Assembly: GCF_001305515.1 (NCBI RefSeq) | Contig: NZ_LJYW01000001.1 | Coordinates: forward strand, 4,109,914-4,173,913 | DNA from: Prosthecodimorpha hirschii | Lineage (GTDB): Bacteria; Pseudomonadota; Alphaproteobacteria; Rhizobiales; Ancalomicrobiaceae | Direction of reading: 5' to 3' | DNA length: 64,000 nt | Shown: in pieces, positions 19,343 through 29,021 of the stretch | How the letters are laid out: the number at the start of each line of letters is the position of its first letter | Numbering within the stretch: the stretch's first letter is position 1 | Program-made: the position numbers and the translations under genes | The notes under the pieces: generated by a model | Database searches by the model: none | Told to the model about the DNA's origin: nothing | What the model saw: the letters and a program-made list of their open reading frames with translations, nothing else

Positions 19343-20818
19343 ATGCTCTTCGGACGCTCGGAATTGCGCGACAAGTTTCGCGCCATCGACAGGTCGCAGG
19401 CGGTCATCGAGTTCGATCCGTCCGGGCGCATTCTCGATGCCAACGCAAATTTCCTGGCGGCGCTCGGCTATACGCTCGATGAGGTCAAGGACCGCCATCA
19501 TTCGATGTTCGTCGATGCCGCCGAACGGGAATCGCCGGCCTATCAGCAGTTCTGGGACCGTCTGCGCCGCGGCGAGTATCAGGCGGCCGAGTATCGCCGC
19601 ATCGGCAAGGGGGGACGCGAGGTCTGGATCCAGGCTTCCTACAACCCCGTGCTCGACCGCGGCGGCAAGGTCTATCGGGTCATCAAGTTCGCGACCGACA
19701 TCACGGCGACGAAGCTGCGCAACGCCGAATATGAAGGTCAGATCGCCGCGATCGGCAAGTCGCAGGCGGTGATCCATTTCACGATGGACGGCAACATCCT
19801 CGAGGCGAACCAGAACTTCCTGAGCGCGGTCGGCTATACGCTGGACGAGATCAAGGGCAAGCATCATTCGATGTTCGTCGAGACGGCTACGCGCAATTCG
19901 GCGGACTATCAGCGTTTCTGGGACGGCCTGCGGCGTGGCGAATTCCAGGCCGGCGAGTTCAAGCGGATCGGCCGGGGCGGCAAGGAAGTCTGGCTCCAGG
20001 CGACCTACAATCCGATCGCCGACGCCATGGGGCGCTATTTCAAGGTCGTGAAGTTCTGCACCGACATCACCGCCATGGTGCGCGAACGCATGCGGCGGGA
20101 AGAGGCCCAGAGGGCCATCGCGAGCGACCTCGACAAGGTCACCGAGGCCGTTTCTGAGGCCAACCGACAGGCGTCGAGCGCCGCCAGCGCGTCGACCCAG
20201 ACCTCCGCCAACGTGCAGGCGGTCGCCTCCGGCGCCGAGGAACTGGCCGCCTCGGTGGAGGAGATCAGCCGGCAGGTCTCGGTCGCGCGGTCGATCTCGA
20301 CCACCGCCGTGCAGCAGGCCGAGCGCACCAACGAGATCGTCCAGGGCCTGACCAGCGCCGCCCAGCGCATCGGCGCGGTCGTCGAACTGATCAACAACAT
20401 TGCCGGCCAGACCAACCTGCTCGCCCTCAACGCGACCATCGAGGCGGCCCGGGCCGGCGATGCCGGCCGCGGCTTTGCCGTCGTCGCCTCCGAGGTCAAG
20501 AATCTCGCCGGCCAGACCTCGAAGGCGACCGACGAAATCGGCCAGCAGATCGATGCCGTGCAGGTCTCGACCAGCCAGGCCGTCAATGCGATCGCCAGCA
20601 TCGCCGACGTGATCGGCAAGATCAGCGAGATCTCGTCCGGCATCGCCGCCGCCGTCGAGGAGCAGACGGCCGTCACCCGCGACATGTCGGAGAACATGCA
20701 GACCGCCTCGAAGGGCGTCGAGGTGATCAGCCGCAACATGAACCAGATCGCCGAGCAGACGAAGTTCGTCGATCAGGCGACCCGCACCGTGCGCGAGGCA
20801 AGCCGCGCCATCGCCTGA
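19343..20818 (+). CDS. soluble PAS-PAS methyl-accepting chemotaxis protein
   Basis: 491 residues. Two tandem PAS domains (about 15-115 and 137-237) are near duplicates of each other: both contain GYTLDE followed by HHSMFV, and both end in TDITA. The MCP signalling domain follows, with the hairpin tip motif [20 protein letters not shown] and a helical coiled coil. There is no transmembrane helix and no HAMP, so it is a cytoplasmic receptor sensing through PAS ligands. ATG 19343 has a gagggaag ribosome site; ATG 19307 is an alternative. No other chemotaxis gene is in the window. Confidence 0.92.
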   Translation: MLFGRSELRDKFRAIDRSQAVIEFDPSGRILDANANFLAALGYTLDEVKDRHHSMFVDAAERESPAYQQFWDRLRRGEYQAAEYRRIGKGGREVWIQASYNPVLDRGGKVYRVIKFATDITATKLRNAEYEGQIAAIGKSQAVIHFTMDGNILEANQNFLSAVGYTLDEIKGKHHSMFVETATRNSADYQRFWDGLRRGEFQAGEFKRIGRGGKEVWLQATYNPIADAMGRYFKVVKFCTDITAMVRERMRREEAQRAIASDLDKVTEAVSEANRQASSAASASTQTSANVQAVASGAEELAASVEEISRQVSVARSISTTAVQQAERTNEIVQGLTSAAQRIGAVVELINNIAGQTNLLALNATIEAARAGDAGRGFAVVASEVKNLAGQTSKATDEIGQQIDAVQVSTSQAVNAIASIADVIGKISEISSGIAAAVEEQTAVTRDMSENMQTASKGVEVISRNMNQIAEQTKFVDQATRTVREASRAIA

Positions 20819-20834
20819 CCGTCACGGATCATGC

Positions 20835-20857
20835 GTCGCCGGCTGCGGGCCGGCGAC
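20835..20857 (+). terminator. hairpin after the chemoreceptor gene
   Basis: A perfect 9-bp stem (GTCGCCGGC / GCCGGCGAC) with a 5-nt loop lies 17 bp after the stop. No T-run follows, but it lies between convergent genes where termination is needed. Confidence 0.5.
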
Positions 20858-20985
20858 CGTCGTCCGCGATCCGCCGGAGGTCGGTCGCCGGTGGCCGGCC
20901 GATGCGGGCCGGTCGATGTCGCCCGGTCGAGGGCCCGGCGCCCGTCCGGCGACCAGGACGGGAGGGGACGCCGGCGCCGAGCCGA

Positions 20986-21654
20986 TCAGCTTCGCTTGAG
21001 CACGAAGACGCCCTGTTCGCCGAACAGATTCCAGAACCACCAGGGTGCGTTGAGGCTCATGGCCTGGCCGCCGGCATTGAGCGCCACGGCCTTCTCCATC
21101 ACGGCGCCGACATCGGCTTCCTTGGTCAGCTCGACGAAATCCCGGATCGTGCAGAAATGGATATTGGGGGTGTCGTACCAGCTGTACGGCAGATCCTCGG
21201 TGATCGGCATCCGCCCGCGCAGCAGGAACTGCAGGCGGATGCGCCAGTAGCCGAAATTCGGCACTGAGACGATCGCGCGCCGGCCGATGCGCAAAAGGTG
21301 CTTGAGGACGTCCTTCGGCCGCTCGGTCGCCTGCAGGGTCTGCGACAGGATGACCACGTCGAAGGCGCCGTCCGGATAGTAGACGAGGTCGGTGTCGGCA
21401 TCGCCCTGGATCACCGACAGGCCGCGGGCGACGCATTCGTTGACGCCCTTCTGACTGAGCTCGATGCCGCGGCCGTCGACCTCCCGGCTGCGGGCTAGCC
21501 ATTGCAGCAGCGCACCATCGCCGCAGCCGACATCGAGCACGCGCGCGCCGCGCGGGACCAGATCGGCGATCACGCGCAGGTCGACGCGCGGCTCGCCGCC
21601 GGCCTGGAAGAGGGCGCCCGGACCGCCGGGCGGGGTCGGCGTCCGGTCGCTCAT
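20986..21654 (-). CDS. metW: methionine biosynthesis protein MetW
   Basis: 222 residues, with a SAM-methyltransferase-like fold. The family features are [21 protein letters not shown] near residue 35, [42 protein letters not shown] and [20 protein letters not shown]. MetW works with MetX in homoserine acylation in many proteobacteria, though its own chemistry is unsettled. The gene overlaps the metX stop by 4 bp (ATGA), so the two are translationally coupled. Confidence 0.95.
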   Translation of the reverse strand: MSDRTPTPPGGPGALFQAGGEPRVDLRVIADLVPRGARVLDVGCGDGALLQWLARSREVDGRGIELSQKGVNECVARGLSVIQGDADTDLVYYPDGAFDVVILSQTLQATERPKDVLKHLLRIGRRAIVSVPNFGYWRIRLQFLLRGRMPITEDLPYSWYDTPNIHFCTIRDFVELTKEADVGAVMEKAVALNAGGQAMSLNAPWWFWNLFGEQGVFVLKRS

Positions 21655-22841
21655 GCGAGCCCCCGGGCGCGGGCGGCGCTGTCGATGAAGCCGCGCAGGA
21701 TGCCGAACAGTTCCGGCTCGTCGAGCAGGAAGGCGTCGTGGCCGCGATCGGTGACGATCTCGGCGAAGGAGACGCTGGCGCCGGCGGCGTTGAGCGCATG
21801 CACGACCGCCCGGCTCTCGGCGGTCGGAAACAACCAGTCGGACGTGAAGGAGACGATGCAGAAGCGCGTCTTGGTGCCGCGGAAGGCCTCCGCCAGTTTG
21901 CCGCCGTGTTCGGCCGCGATGTCGAAATAGTCCATCGCGCGCGTCACGTAGAGATAGGAATTGGCGTCGAAGCGGTCGACGAAGGACAGGCCCTGGTGGC
22001 GCAGGTAGCTCTCGATCTGGAAGTCGGCGTCGAAGCCGAAGGTCAGCCGGTCGCGCCCCTGCAGGCGGCGGCCGAACTTCGAATGCAGCGAGGCCTCCGA
22101 CATATAGGTAATGTGCGCGGCCATGCGGGCGACCGCCAGACCCTTGCGCGGGCTGGTGCCCTCTTCCAGGTAGCGCCCGCGGCGCCAGTCCGGGTCGGCC
22201 ATGATCGCCTGCCGGCCGACCTCGTGGAAGGCGATGTTCTGCGAGGAATGGCGCGCGCCCGCGGCGATCGGCGCGGCGGCGAAGACGCGCTCCGGATAGG
22301 CCGCGGCCCATTGCAGCACCTGCATGCCGCCCATCGAGCCGCCCATGACCAGGAACAGCTTGTCGATGCCGAGATGGTCGACCAGCGCCGCCTGCGAGCG
22401 CACCATGTCGCCGATGGTGACGACCGGCAGATCGAGCCCGTAGGGCTTGCCGGTCGCCGGATTGATCGAGGCCGGGCCGGTGGTGCCCATGCAGCCGCCG
22501 AGCACGTTGGCGCAGATGACGAAATAGCGGTCGGTGTCGATCGGCAGGCCGGGCCCGATGACCAGATCCCACCAGCCCGACTTGCCGGTCACCGGGTGGA
22601 TGTTGTGGACATGCTGATCCCCGGTCAGCGCATGGCAAACCAGGATGGCGTTCGACTTGTCCGCATTGAGCCGGCCATAGGTCTGGTAGGCGATCTGCCA
22701 GGGACCGAGGCTGTGGCCGGAATCGAGCTGAAGCGGCTGGTCGGCCCCGAACCGTGCCACCAGGCTGTCCGGCGTCTCCGTCTGGCGCAGGCGGGCCAGT
22801 TCGACCGCATCGTCCACGGCTTGCAATCCACCGTTACCCAT
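21651..22841 (-). CDS. metX: homoserine O-acyltransferase
   Basis: 396 residues, alpha/beta hydrolase fold. It acylates homoserine (acetyl- or succinyl-CoA) as the first committed step of methionine synthesis. The oxyanion region [25 protein letters not shown], the nucleophile elbow [14 protein letters not shown] and the late aspartate/histidine segment ([23 protein letters not shown]) are present. Acetyl versus succinyl donor cannot be decided reliably, but linkage to metW is typical of the proteobacterial succinyl-using group. ATG 22841 has a ggaagg site. No SAM riboswitch consensus was found upstream. Confidence 0.95.
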   Translation of the reverse strand: MGNGGLQAVDDAVELARLRQTETPDSLVARFGADQPLQLDSGHSLGPWQIAYQTYGRLNADKSNAILVCHALTGDQHVHNIHPVTGKSGWWDLVIGPGLPIDTDRYFVICANVLGGCMGTTGPASINPATGKPYGLDLPVVTIGDMVRSQAALVDHLGIDKLFLVMGGSMGGMQVLQWAAAYPERVFAAAPIAAGARHSSQNIAFHEVGRQAIMADPDWRRGRYLEEGTSPRKGLAVARMAAHITYMSEASLHSKFGRRLQGRDRLTFGFDADFQIESYLRHQGLSFVDRFDANSYLYVTRAMDYFDIAAEHGGKLAEAFRGTKTRFCIVSFTSDWLFPTAESRAVVHALNAAGASVSFAEIVTDRGHDAFLLDEPELFGILRGFIDSAARARGLA

Positions 22842-22887
22842 ATGACCCTTCCGGGGGCTTCATCCTGCCGCCTGCGGCGGGGCGCCC

Positions 22888-22916
22888 AGCTATTCGCCGC
22901 CGGCCGTTTCTGTCAA
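22888..22916 (-). promoter_or_regulatory. candidate metXW promoter
   Basis: Reading the minus strand, a perfect -35 TTGACA (22911-22916) is followed after exactly 17 bp by ATAGCT (22888-22893) as a weak -10. It lies 47 bp before the metX start in the spacer shared with the divergent chorismate mutase gene. Confidence 0.5.
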
Positions 22917-23013
22917 TGGCATCGGCGGCGGATCGGTGCCGCGGCCAGCCGCCATTTGATTTCGTGCGGGGCGTTCCCTATGAAGAAGCCCCGCTCCCGT
23001 TGCCGGTTCCGTC

Positions 23014-23877
23014 ATGTCCGATACGCCTCCGCCTGCAGATCTCGCCGTCCGGCTCGGCCAGTTGCGCACGGAGATCGATGCGATCGACGAGGAGGTGCAC
23101 CGGCTCCTGGTGGCGCGGTCGGCGATCATCGACGAACTGATCAAGGTCAAGCGCACCGACGTGACCGGCGCTGCCTTCCGGCCGGCGCGCGAGGCCGAGA
23201 TGATGCGGCGCCTGGTGGCGCGCCATCGCGGCATCCTGCCGATCGTCGCGCTCGAGCATATGTGGCGCGAGATCCTCTCGACCTTCACGTATCTGCAGGC
23301 CCATTACGAGGTCCATCTCGACGGCGGCCGCGATCCGGTCGCGATGCGCGATCTCGCCCGCTTCTATTGCGGCTTCACCGTGCCGGCCCACATGCTGCCC
23401 GGTCCCGAGGAGGTGATCGAGGCCGTGGCCGCGTCGGTCTCCGATCTCGGCATCATCCGCCTGTCGCAGCCGAGCTGGGTCGGGGCCTGGTGGAACCGGC
23501 TCGGCGGCGAGGGGCCGCGGGTGATCACGCGTCTGCCCTATATCGACATGCCCGGGCGCGTTGCCGACCTGCCGGCGCTGATCGTCTCCAATCCGATCAG
23601 CGAGCCGGTCGCGCCGGAAGTCGACATCCTCGCCTGTTCGGGGGTCGGCGACCGCGATCCCGCCCGTGCGTTGGCCGATGCCGGCATCGAGCTGCTGGCG
23701 CGCCATGACGAGGGTCCGCGCGCCGAATTCCTGATCGCGATCCCGGCCGCGCAGGACCGCACCACCGTGCCGGCGGCCTTCGCGGCGGCCGGCGTCGAGG
23801 TGCGCAGCCCGCGCGTCGTCGGCGGCTACCCGGCGCCGATCCGTCTGCCGGCCGGGCCGCCGGGCCGGGTCGACTGA
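23014..23877 (+). CDS. chorismate mutase (AroQ type) with C-terminal extension
   Basis: 287 residues. The first ~90 residues are an AroQ chorismate mutase: LRTEIDAIDEEVHRLLVARS, then DELIKVKRTD and EMMRRLVARHRGILP, with the expected Arg, Lys and Glu positions. The rest (~190 residues, including CGFTVPAHMLPGPEEVIEAV) resembles the C-terminal part seen in Hyphomicrobiales homologues next to hisC and tyrA. It is not a recognisable prephenate dehydratase to me. It would convert chorismate to prephenate, feeding the tyrA gene 1.3 kb downstream. Confidence 0.87.
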   Translation: MSDTPPPADLAVRLGQLRTEIDAIDEEVHRLLVARSAIIDELIKVKRTDVTGAAFRPAREAEMMRRLVARHRGILPIVALEHMWREILSTFTYLQAHYEVHLDGGRDPVAMRDLARFYCGFTVPAHMLPGPEEVIEAVAASVSDLGIIRLSQPSWVGAWWNRLGGEGPRVITRLPYIDMPGRVADLPALIVSNPISEPVAPEVDILACSGVGDRDPARALADAGIELLARHDEGPRAEFLIAIPAAQDRTTVPAAFAAAGVEVRSPRVVGGYPAPIRLPAGPPGRVD

Positions 23878-23910
23878 TCCCGACCGGCTCCCGACCCCGA
23901 TAGTCCGGTT

Positions 23911-24109
23911 CTTCCGCGTCCGCCGACCCAGTCTCCCTTCCGAAGTCTTCCGCTTCCGCCGACCCAGTCTCCCTTCCGAAGTCTTCCGCTTCCGCCGACC
24001 GCGTCTCCCTTCCGAAATCTTCCGCTTCCGCCGACCGCGTCTCCCTTCCGAAATCTTCCGCTTCCGCCGACCACGTCTCCTAATCGAGATCTTCCGCTTC
24101 CGCCGACCA
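23911..24109. repeat. 36-bp minisatellite, six copies
   Basis: Copies begin at 23911, 23947, 23983, 24019, 24055 and 24091, an exact 36-bp period. Each opens CTTCCGCTTCCGCCGACC (first copy has one change) followed by a more variable half around gtctcccttccga. The repeats are contiguous with no spacers, so this is not CRISPR. The array fills the whole gap between the chorismate mutase gene and hisC and ends 11 bp before the hisC ATG. Confidence 0.92.
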
Positions 24110-24120
24110 CGAGGCCCGTC

Positions 24121-25221
24121 ATGACCGCCCCCCTCGACCGCCCGATCCCGCGCCCCGGCGTGCTCGACATCGCCCCCTATGTTCCGGGCAAGTCCAAGGC
24201 GACCGGAGGCGGCAAGCTCTACAAGCTGTCGTCGAACGAGACCCCGCTCGGGGCGAGCCCGAAGGCGATCGCGGCCTATCAGGCCCAGGCCGGCGCCCTG
24301 GAATTCTATCCCGACGGCTCGGCCACCGCGCTGCGCGAGGCGATCGGCCGGCTCTACGGCCTGGCGCCGGAGCGGCTGATCTGCGGCGCGGGCTCGGACG
24401 AGATCCTGAACCTGATCGCGCATGCCTATATCGGCCCCGGCGACGAGGCGATCTATTCCGAGCACGGCTTCCTGGTCTATCCGATCGCGGTGACCGGGGC
24501 CGGCGGCACGCCGATCGCCGTCAAGGAAAAGAACCTGACCGCGGACGTGGATGCGCTGCTGGCCGCCGTCACCGAGCGGACGCGCGTGCTGTTCCTGGCC
24601 AATCCGAACAATCCGACCGGCACCTACCTGCCCTTCGACGAGGTCAAGCGGCTGCATGCCGGCCTGCCGAAGCGCGTGCTGCTGGTGCTCGACGCGGCCT
24701 ATGCGGAATATGTCCGACGCAACGACTACGAGAGCGGCATCGAACTGGTCTCGACCAGCGAGAACGTGATCATGGCGCGCACCTTCTCCAAGATCTACGG
24801 CCTCGCCGGCCTGCGCCTCGGCTGGGCCTACGGGCCGGCCGCGGTGATCGACGCCATGAACCGCATCCGCGGCCCCTTCAACGTCTCCGCTCCGGCGATC
24901 GCGGCCGGCGTGGCGGCGATCGAGGATCGCGATTTCACGGCGCGGGCCGCCGACCATAACGAGGAATGGCTGCCCAAGGTGGTCGGCGCGCTGGAGGCGA
25001 TCGGCCTGACGGTGACGCCGTCGGTCGGCAATTTCGTGCTGATCCACTTCCCCGACGCGGCCGGCAAGCGCGCGCCGGACGCCGATGCCTTCCTGCTCGA
25101 CCGCGGCGTCGTGGTGCGCCGGATGGATGCCTACGGCCTGCCCAATGCCCTGCGCATGACGATCGGCTCGGCGGAAGCCAACGAGGCGGCGATCGCCGCG
25201 CTGACGGAGTTTCTCCGGTGA
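24121..25221 (+). CDS. hisC: histidinol-phosphate aminotransferase
   Basis: 366 residues, PLP-dependent class II aminotransferase. It begins [25 protein letters not shown], then [14 protein letters not shown] (substrate loop), [14 protein letters not shown] (cofactor Asn), [12 protein letters not shown] (PLP Asp/Tyr) and [18 protein letters not shown] with the Schiff-base lysine. It makes histidinol phosphate from imidazole-acetol phosphate; in this aromatic cluster it may also act on phenylpyruvate-type substrates, which is known for HisC paralogues. The stop overlaps the tyrA start. Confidence 0.94.
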   Translation: MTAPLDRPIPRPGVLDIAPYVPGKSKATGGGKLYKLSSNETPLGASPKAIAAYQAQAGALEFYPDGSATALREAIGRLYGLAPERLICGAGSDEILNLIAHAYIGPGDEAIYSEHGFLVYPIAVTGAGGTPIAVKEKNLTADVDALLAAVTERTRVLFLANPNNPTGTYLPFDEVKRLHAGLPKRVLLVLDAAYAEYVRRNDYESGIELVSTSENVIMARTFSKIYGLAGLRLGWAYGPAAVIDAMNRIRGPFNVSAPAIAAGVAAIEDRDFTARAADHNEEWLPKVVGALEAIGLTVTPSVGNFVLIHFPDAAGKRAPDADAFLLDRGVVVRRMDAYGLPNALRMTIGSAEANEAAIAALTEFLR

Positions 25222-26174
25222 GCGCAGCGGACAAGCCGATTTTCGGGCGCCTGACCCTGATCGGAATCGGCCTGATCGGCGGTTCGATCGCGCGCGTGGC
25301 GCGCCGTGACGGGCTCGCCGGCGAGATCGTCGTCTCGACCCGGCGTCGGGAAACGCTCGACCGGGCGGTCGAACTCGGTCTCGGCGATCGCTACACGACC
25401 GACATGGCCGCGGCGGTCGAAGGCGCGGACTGCGTCATCGTCTCGGTGCCGGTCGGCGCCTCGGAGGCCGTCGCGCAGGCGATCGGGCCGCATCTGAAGC
25501 CGGGCGCGATCGTCTCCGATGTCGGCTCGGTCAAGGCCGACGTGGTCCGCCAAATGGCGCCGCACCTGCCGGCGCACGCCCATTTCGTGCCGGCCCATCC
25601 GGTCGCCGGCACGGAGCATTCCGGCCCGGATGCAGGCTTCGCGGAGCTGTTCCACAATCGCTGGTGCATCCTGACCCCGCCGCCCGGCACCGATCCGGCG
25701 GCGGTCGAGCGGCTGGCCGCCTTCTGGCGGGCGACCGGCTCGAAGGTCGAGACCATGACGCCCGAGCACCACGACATGGTGCTCGCCATCACCAGCCATA
25801 TCCCGCACCTGATCGCCTACAACATCGTCGGGACGGCGGCGCATCTGGAGCAGGTCACCGCCTCTGAGGTGATCAAGTTCTCGGCCGGCGGCTTCCGCGA
25901 CTTCACCCGCATCGCCGCCTCCGACCCGACCATGTGGCGGGACGTGTTCCTGCACAACAAGGAAGCGGTGATCGAGATGCTCGGCCGCTTCATCGAGGAT
26001 CTGTTCGCGCTGCAGCGGGCAGTGCGCTTCTCCGACGGCGACGCGCTGTTCGAGCTGTTCACCAAGACCCGTGCGATCCGGCGCGGCATCATCGATGTCG
26101 GCCAGGATACGGCGGCGCCGGATTTCGGACGCGCATCCGCGGGCGGGTCGGCCGAGGCCCCGGCGAAGGGCTGA
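25218..26174 (+). CDS. tyrA: prephenate/arogenate dehydrogenase
   Basis: 318 residues from GTG 25218, which overlaps the hisC stop (GTGA). The Rossmann motif [29 protein letters not shown], the [17 protein letters not shown] active-site segment with its catalytic histidine, and [15 protein letters not shown] are diagnostic. It converts prephenate or arogenate to a tyrosine precursor with NAD(P). It forms one operon with hisC and probably the chorismate mutase. No ACT domain is present, so feedback control is not of the ACT type. Confidence 0.94.
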   Translation: MSAADKPIFGRLTLIGIGLIGGSIARVARRDGLAGEIVVSTRRRETLDRAVELGLGDRYTTDMAAAVEGADCVIVSVPVGASEAVAQAIGPHLKPGAIVSDVGSVKADVVRQMAPHLPAHAHFVPAHPVAGTEHSGPDAGFAELFHNRWCILTPPPGTDPAAVERLAAFWRATGSKVETMTPEHHDMVLAITSHIPHLIAYNIVGTAAHLEQVTASEVIKFSAGGFRDFTRIAASDPTMWRDVFLHNKEAVIEMLGRFIEDLFALQRAVRFSDGDALFELFTKTRAIRRGIIDVGQDTAAPDFGRASAGGSAEAPAKG

Positions 26175-26210
26175 GGCCGCCGGTTCGCGGCGCCCGCGCG
26201 GCGTGCCCGG

Positions 26211-26540
26211 TCAGCGCCGGGCCGGCGGGGTCGCGCGGCGGATCGCCTCGTAGGCGGCCCATTCGGCGCGCGCGACGCCGTCGCGCGGCATCGCATGGGT
26301 GGCGCAGAACAGGAGGAAGCTCTGTTCGTCGAAGCGGATGCGCACGGTGCGCACGCCCTTGTCGGACATTTCCCGCTCGAAGGCCCAGCCTTCCTTGAGC
26401 CAGGTATCGTAGTCGTCGTAAAGCCGATCGGCGTCCTCCATCAGCGCCTTGGCCTGCTCGTAGTCCTTGCGGCGGAACCAGCAGAGGGCCAACTGCCGGA
26501 AGCCGGAACTGGCCTGCGCGGCGGCGACGGGATCGGTCAT
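26211..26540 (-). CDS. conserved hypothetical protein
   Basis: 109 residues, soluble and helix-rich: SGFRQLALCWFRRKDYEQAK at the N-terminus suggests a TPR-like helical pair, followed by beta-like RTVRIRFDEQSFLLFC. I do not recognise a named family. It is convergent with tyrA and its ATG (26538-26540) abuts the start of the divergent glycosyltransferase region. A shared promoter zone with the glycosyltransferase is likely, but nothing indicates a common function. Confidence 0.7.
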   Translation of the reverse strand: MTDPVAAAQASSGFRQLALCWFRRKDYEQAKALMEDADRLYDDYDTWLKEGWAFEREMSDKGVRTVRIRFDEQSFLLFCATHAMPRDGVARAEWAAYEAIRRATPPARR

Positions 26541-26649
26541 GACGGAACTCCGGTTGGATGGTGCCGCGGCGCCGGCGGCGGCATCGCACGCGGCGACGGC
26601 CGCTTCGGCGCGGCACCAAGGCGGCCACGCCTATAACACCGGGATCACG

Positions 26650-28896
26650 ATGGCGGAAGGCGGGCTGACAGGGACGGACGAGACCGAGGCGCCGCCGGGC
26701 GTCCGGGTGGTCGCGCGCCGCGATGTCGAGCCGGACGGCGCCCCGCCGGCCTGGCGGGCGACCGGCTTCGCACCGTCGATGACCTTCGATCTCGCCGCCG
26801 AGGCCCGGCCCGGCTGGTACGCGCTCGCCATCGCGATCGAGGCCGGCCACGACCTGCAGGTCCGCGTGCTGCCCGGCTTCGGCGGCCGCTTCGAGCGGGC
26901 GCGCTCGACCGTCCTGAAGCGGGGTGCGGGCGGCAGCTTCGTCGGCACCTTCCGGGCGCCCGAGCCGTTCCGGCAGATCGAAGTCGAGCCGGGGCGCCTG
27001 CCGGGCCCGTTCCGGCTCGAGCGGCTCGTGCTCAGGCGGATGGGGCCTTTCGCGGTCGCCAACATGGCGCTGGCCGGCGCCGTCCGCGCGGCCCGCCGCG
27101 GCCCTGGTCCGCTGGCCGGCTACCTGAAGGCCGCGCTCGCCACGATCCTGAACCCGCGCCGCTTCGAGACGGCCCAGCCGCCCGGCGGGGGCGGGGCGGG
27201 GAACGACGATCCGGAACGGCGCTACGCGGCCTGGCTCGCCGCCCGACCGGCGCCCGATCCTGAGGAGCGGTCGCGTCCGCCGGCCCCGATCGTCGTGATC
27301 GTGCCGATCCTCGATGCCGTCCCGATCGATGCGGTCGCGGCCACGCTCGCATCGCTCGCCGCCCAGGCGCGGCGCTTCGACGAACTGGTCCTGGCCGGCC
27401 CGGCCGGTCGCCTTGCGGCAACGGAGGCGGCCCTGGCGTCCGTTCGTGCGTCGGGATGTGCGGCCCGGATCGCGACCGTGCCGGTCGCCGCCGGGACGAC
27501 CGCGGCGGCCGCCGTGGCGGCGGCGGTCGAGGCCTCTGCGGCGGCGGCGATCACCGTGCTGCCGCCCGGCTGGATCGCCGATCCCGGTCTCGTCGGCGCC
27601 TTCGCGGCGGAGGTCGAGAAGGACGGGACCTTCGCGATCGCCTATGCGGACGAGGACGAGACCGGGCCGGACGGGCGCCGCCGGCATCCGCGGCTGAAGC
27701 CGTCCTGGTCGCCTGCGCTTCTGGAATCCCATGCCTATATGGGCGTCCCCGTCCTGGTCGCGCGGTCCTGCTGGCCGGCGGAGGCGGCCGGGCTCCGGGC
27801 CGGAGCGGAGCCCTTCGATCTGGCCTTCAGGGTGACCGAAGCCGCGCCGTCGGGGGCGATCCGACGCGTCGCCCAGATGGTCGCCAGCCGGCGTGGCGAC
27901 GGCCCCATCGATGCCTGGAGCCCGGCGACCGCAGCGGAGCGTTCCGCGGCCGCGGCCGCCTGCGTGGCGGATCATCTCGCCCGGTGCGGCGAGGCCGGGC
28001 GGGTGATCCCGGTTGGGGGGCATCCGGGCTTCGTCCGGGTGCGCCGGGCGCTGCCGTCGCCGCCTCCGCTGGTCAGCGTCATCGTGCCGACGCGCGACCG
28101 GGCGGACCTGATCGGCGCCTGTCTGGCCGGTTTGGCCGAGCGGACCGACTACCCGGCGCTGGAAATTCTGGTCGTCGACAACGGCTCGGTCGATCCGGCC
28201 ACGCTCGCGGTGCTGGCCGAGGCCGCGGCCCGTCCGGGCATCCGGGTCCTGCGGGCGCCCGGTCCGTTCGACTATGCCGGCCTGAACAATCGCGCGGCGA
28301 CCGAAGCCCGCGGCGAAATCCTCTGTCTTCTCAACGACGACGTCGTGCCGCTCGACGCCGGGTGGCTGGCCGCGATGGTGGCCGAGGCGCTGCAGGCCGA
28401 TGTCGGTCCCGTCGGCGCGACCCTGCTCTATCCGGACGGGACGGTGCAGCATGCCGGCATCCTGCTCGGCATGCACGGCACGGCCGGCCACATGGACCGG
28501 GGCCTTGCCGGGGACGCCGCCGGGCCGGACGGCCGGCTCCTGGCGCGGCGCGAGGTGGCGGCCGTGACCGGCGCCTGCCTGGTGGTGCGCAAGGCGGTCT
28601 GGGACCGGCTCGGCGGGCTCGACCCGGCTTTCGCGGTCGCCTTCAACGATGTCGATTTCTGCCTGCGCGCGCAGGCGCTCGGCCTCAGGACCGTGATCAC
28701 GCCTGACGCCCGGCTGACCCATTTCGAATCAGCCTCGCGCGGCGCCGACCGCGACGGCGCGCGGCGCGCGCGGTTCGAGGCCGAGGCGGCGCGGTTTCGG
28801 GCGCGCTGGGCGGCGTCGGTTCTCGACGATCCGATTGTCTCGCCCGCCTTCGATCGCGCCGAGGGGGCCGTCGCGGTGCGCGTCGCAGAAAATTAA
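26650..28896 (+). CDS. large glycosyltransferase with tandem GT2-like domains
   Basis: 748 residues. The C-terminal domain (about 475-720) is a clear GT2 enzyme: SVIVPTRDRADLIGACL, ILVVDNGSVDPAT, CLLNDDVVPLDAGWL and a GACLVVRK acceptor loop. A middle region (about 215-380) looks like a degenerate GT2 copy with YADEDETGPDGRR and PRLKPSWSPALLE. The first ~200 residues are unassigned. Such proteins build surface polysaccharides. ATG 26650 is preferred; ATG 26539 would overlap the divergent gene. The Wza-like gene follows after 125 bp. Confidence 0.85.
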   Translation: MAEGGLTGTDETEAPPGVRVVARRDVEPDGAPPAWRATGFAPSMTFDLAAEARPGWYALAIAIEAGHDLQVRVLPGFGGRFERARSTVLKRGAGGSFVGTFRAPEPFRQIEVEPGRLPGPFRLERLVLRRMGPFAVANMALAGAVRAARRGPGPLAGYLKAALATILNPRRFETAQPPGGGGAGNDDPERRYAAWLAARPAPDPEERSRPPAPIVVIVPILDAVPIDAVAATLASLAAQARRFDELVLAGPAGRLAATEAALASVRASGCAARIATVPVAAGTTAAAAVAAAVEASAAAAITVLPPGWIADPGLVGAFAAEVEKDGTFAIAYADEDETGPDGRRRHPRLKPSWSPALLESHAYMGVPVLVARSCWPAEAAGLRAGAEPFDLAFRVTEAAPSGAIRRVAQMVASRRGDGPIDAWSPATAAERSAAAAACVADHLARCGEAGRVIPVGGHPGFVRVRRALPSPPPLVSVIVPTRDRADLIGACLAGLAERTDYPALEILVVDNGSVDPATLAVLAEAAARPGIRVLRAPGPFDYAGLNNRAATEARGEILCLLNDDVVPLDAGWLAAMVAEALQADVGPVGATLLYPDGTVQHAGILLGMHGTAGHMDRGLAGDAAGPDGRLLARREVAAVTGACLVVRKAVWDRLGGLDPAFAVAFNDVDFCLRAQALGLRTVITPDARLTHFESASRGADRDGARRARFEAEAARFRARWAASVLDDPIVSPAFDRAEGAVAVRVAEN

Positions 28897-29021
28897 GCTG
28901 TTGTTAGGATGCGTGTTTTTCTGTAACTGTCTGTGTCTCTGGGGCCACGCGTTTCGGAATTGGGCACTGTCGCCAAAGCACGGCTCTGGCTCGCTTTAGA
29001 CCGGAATGGTATGGAGCCGTC

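Noticed and set aside
22842..22925. SAM-II riboswitch upstream of metX
   Set aside because: Expected because it is common before metX/metA in this group, but the conserved pseudoknot strings are not present.
23911..24109. CRISPR array
   Set aside because: Copies are contiguous with a fixed 36-bp period and no unique spacers; no cas genes nearby.
23826..24170. Minus-strand frame encoding 12-residue repeats over the 36-bp array
   Set aside because: The repeat unit is a multiple of three, so frames stay open automatically; no ribosome site and no conserved flanks.
28893..28907. CtrA-like TTAA-N7-TTAG at the glycosyltransferase stop
   Set aside because: One mismatch and overlap with coding sequence; too weak compared with the site at 19261.
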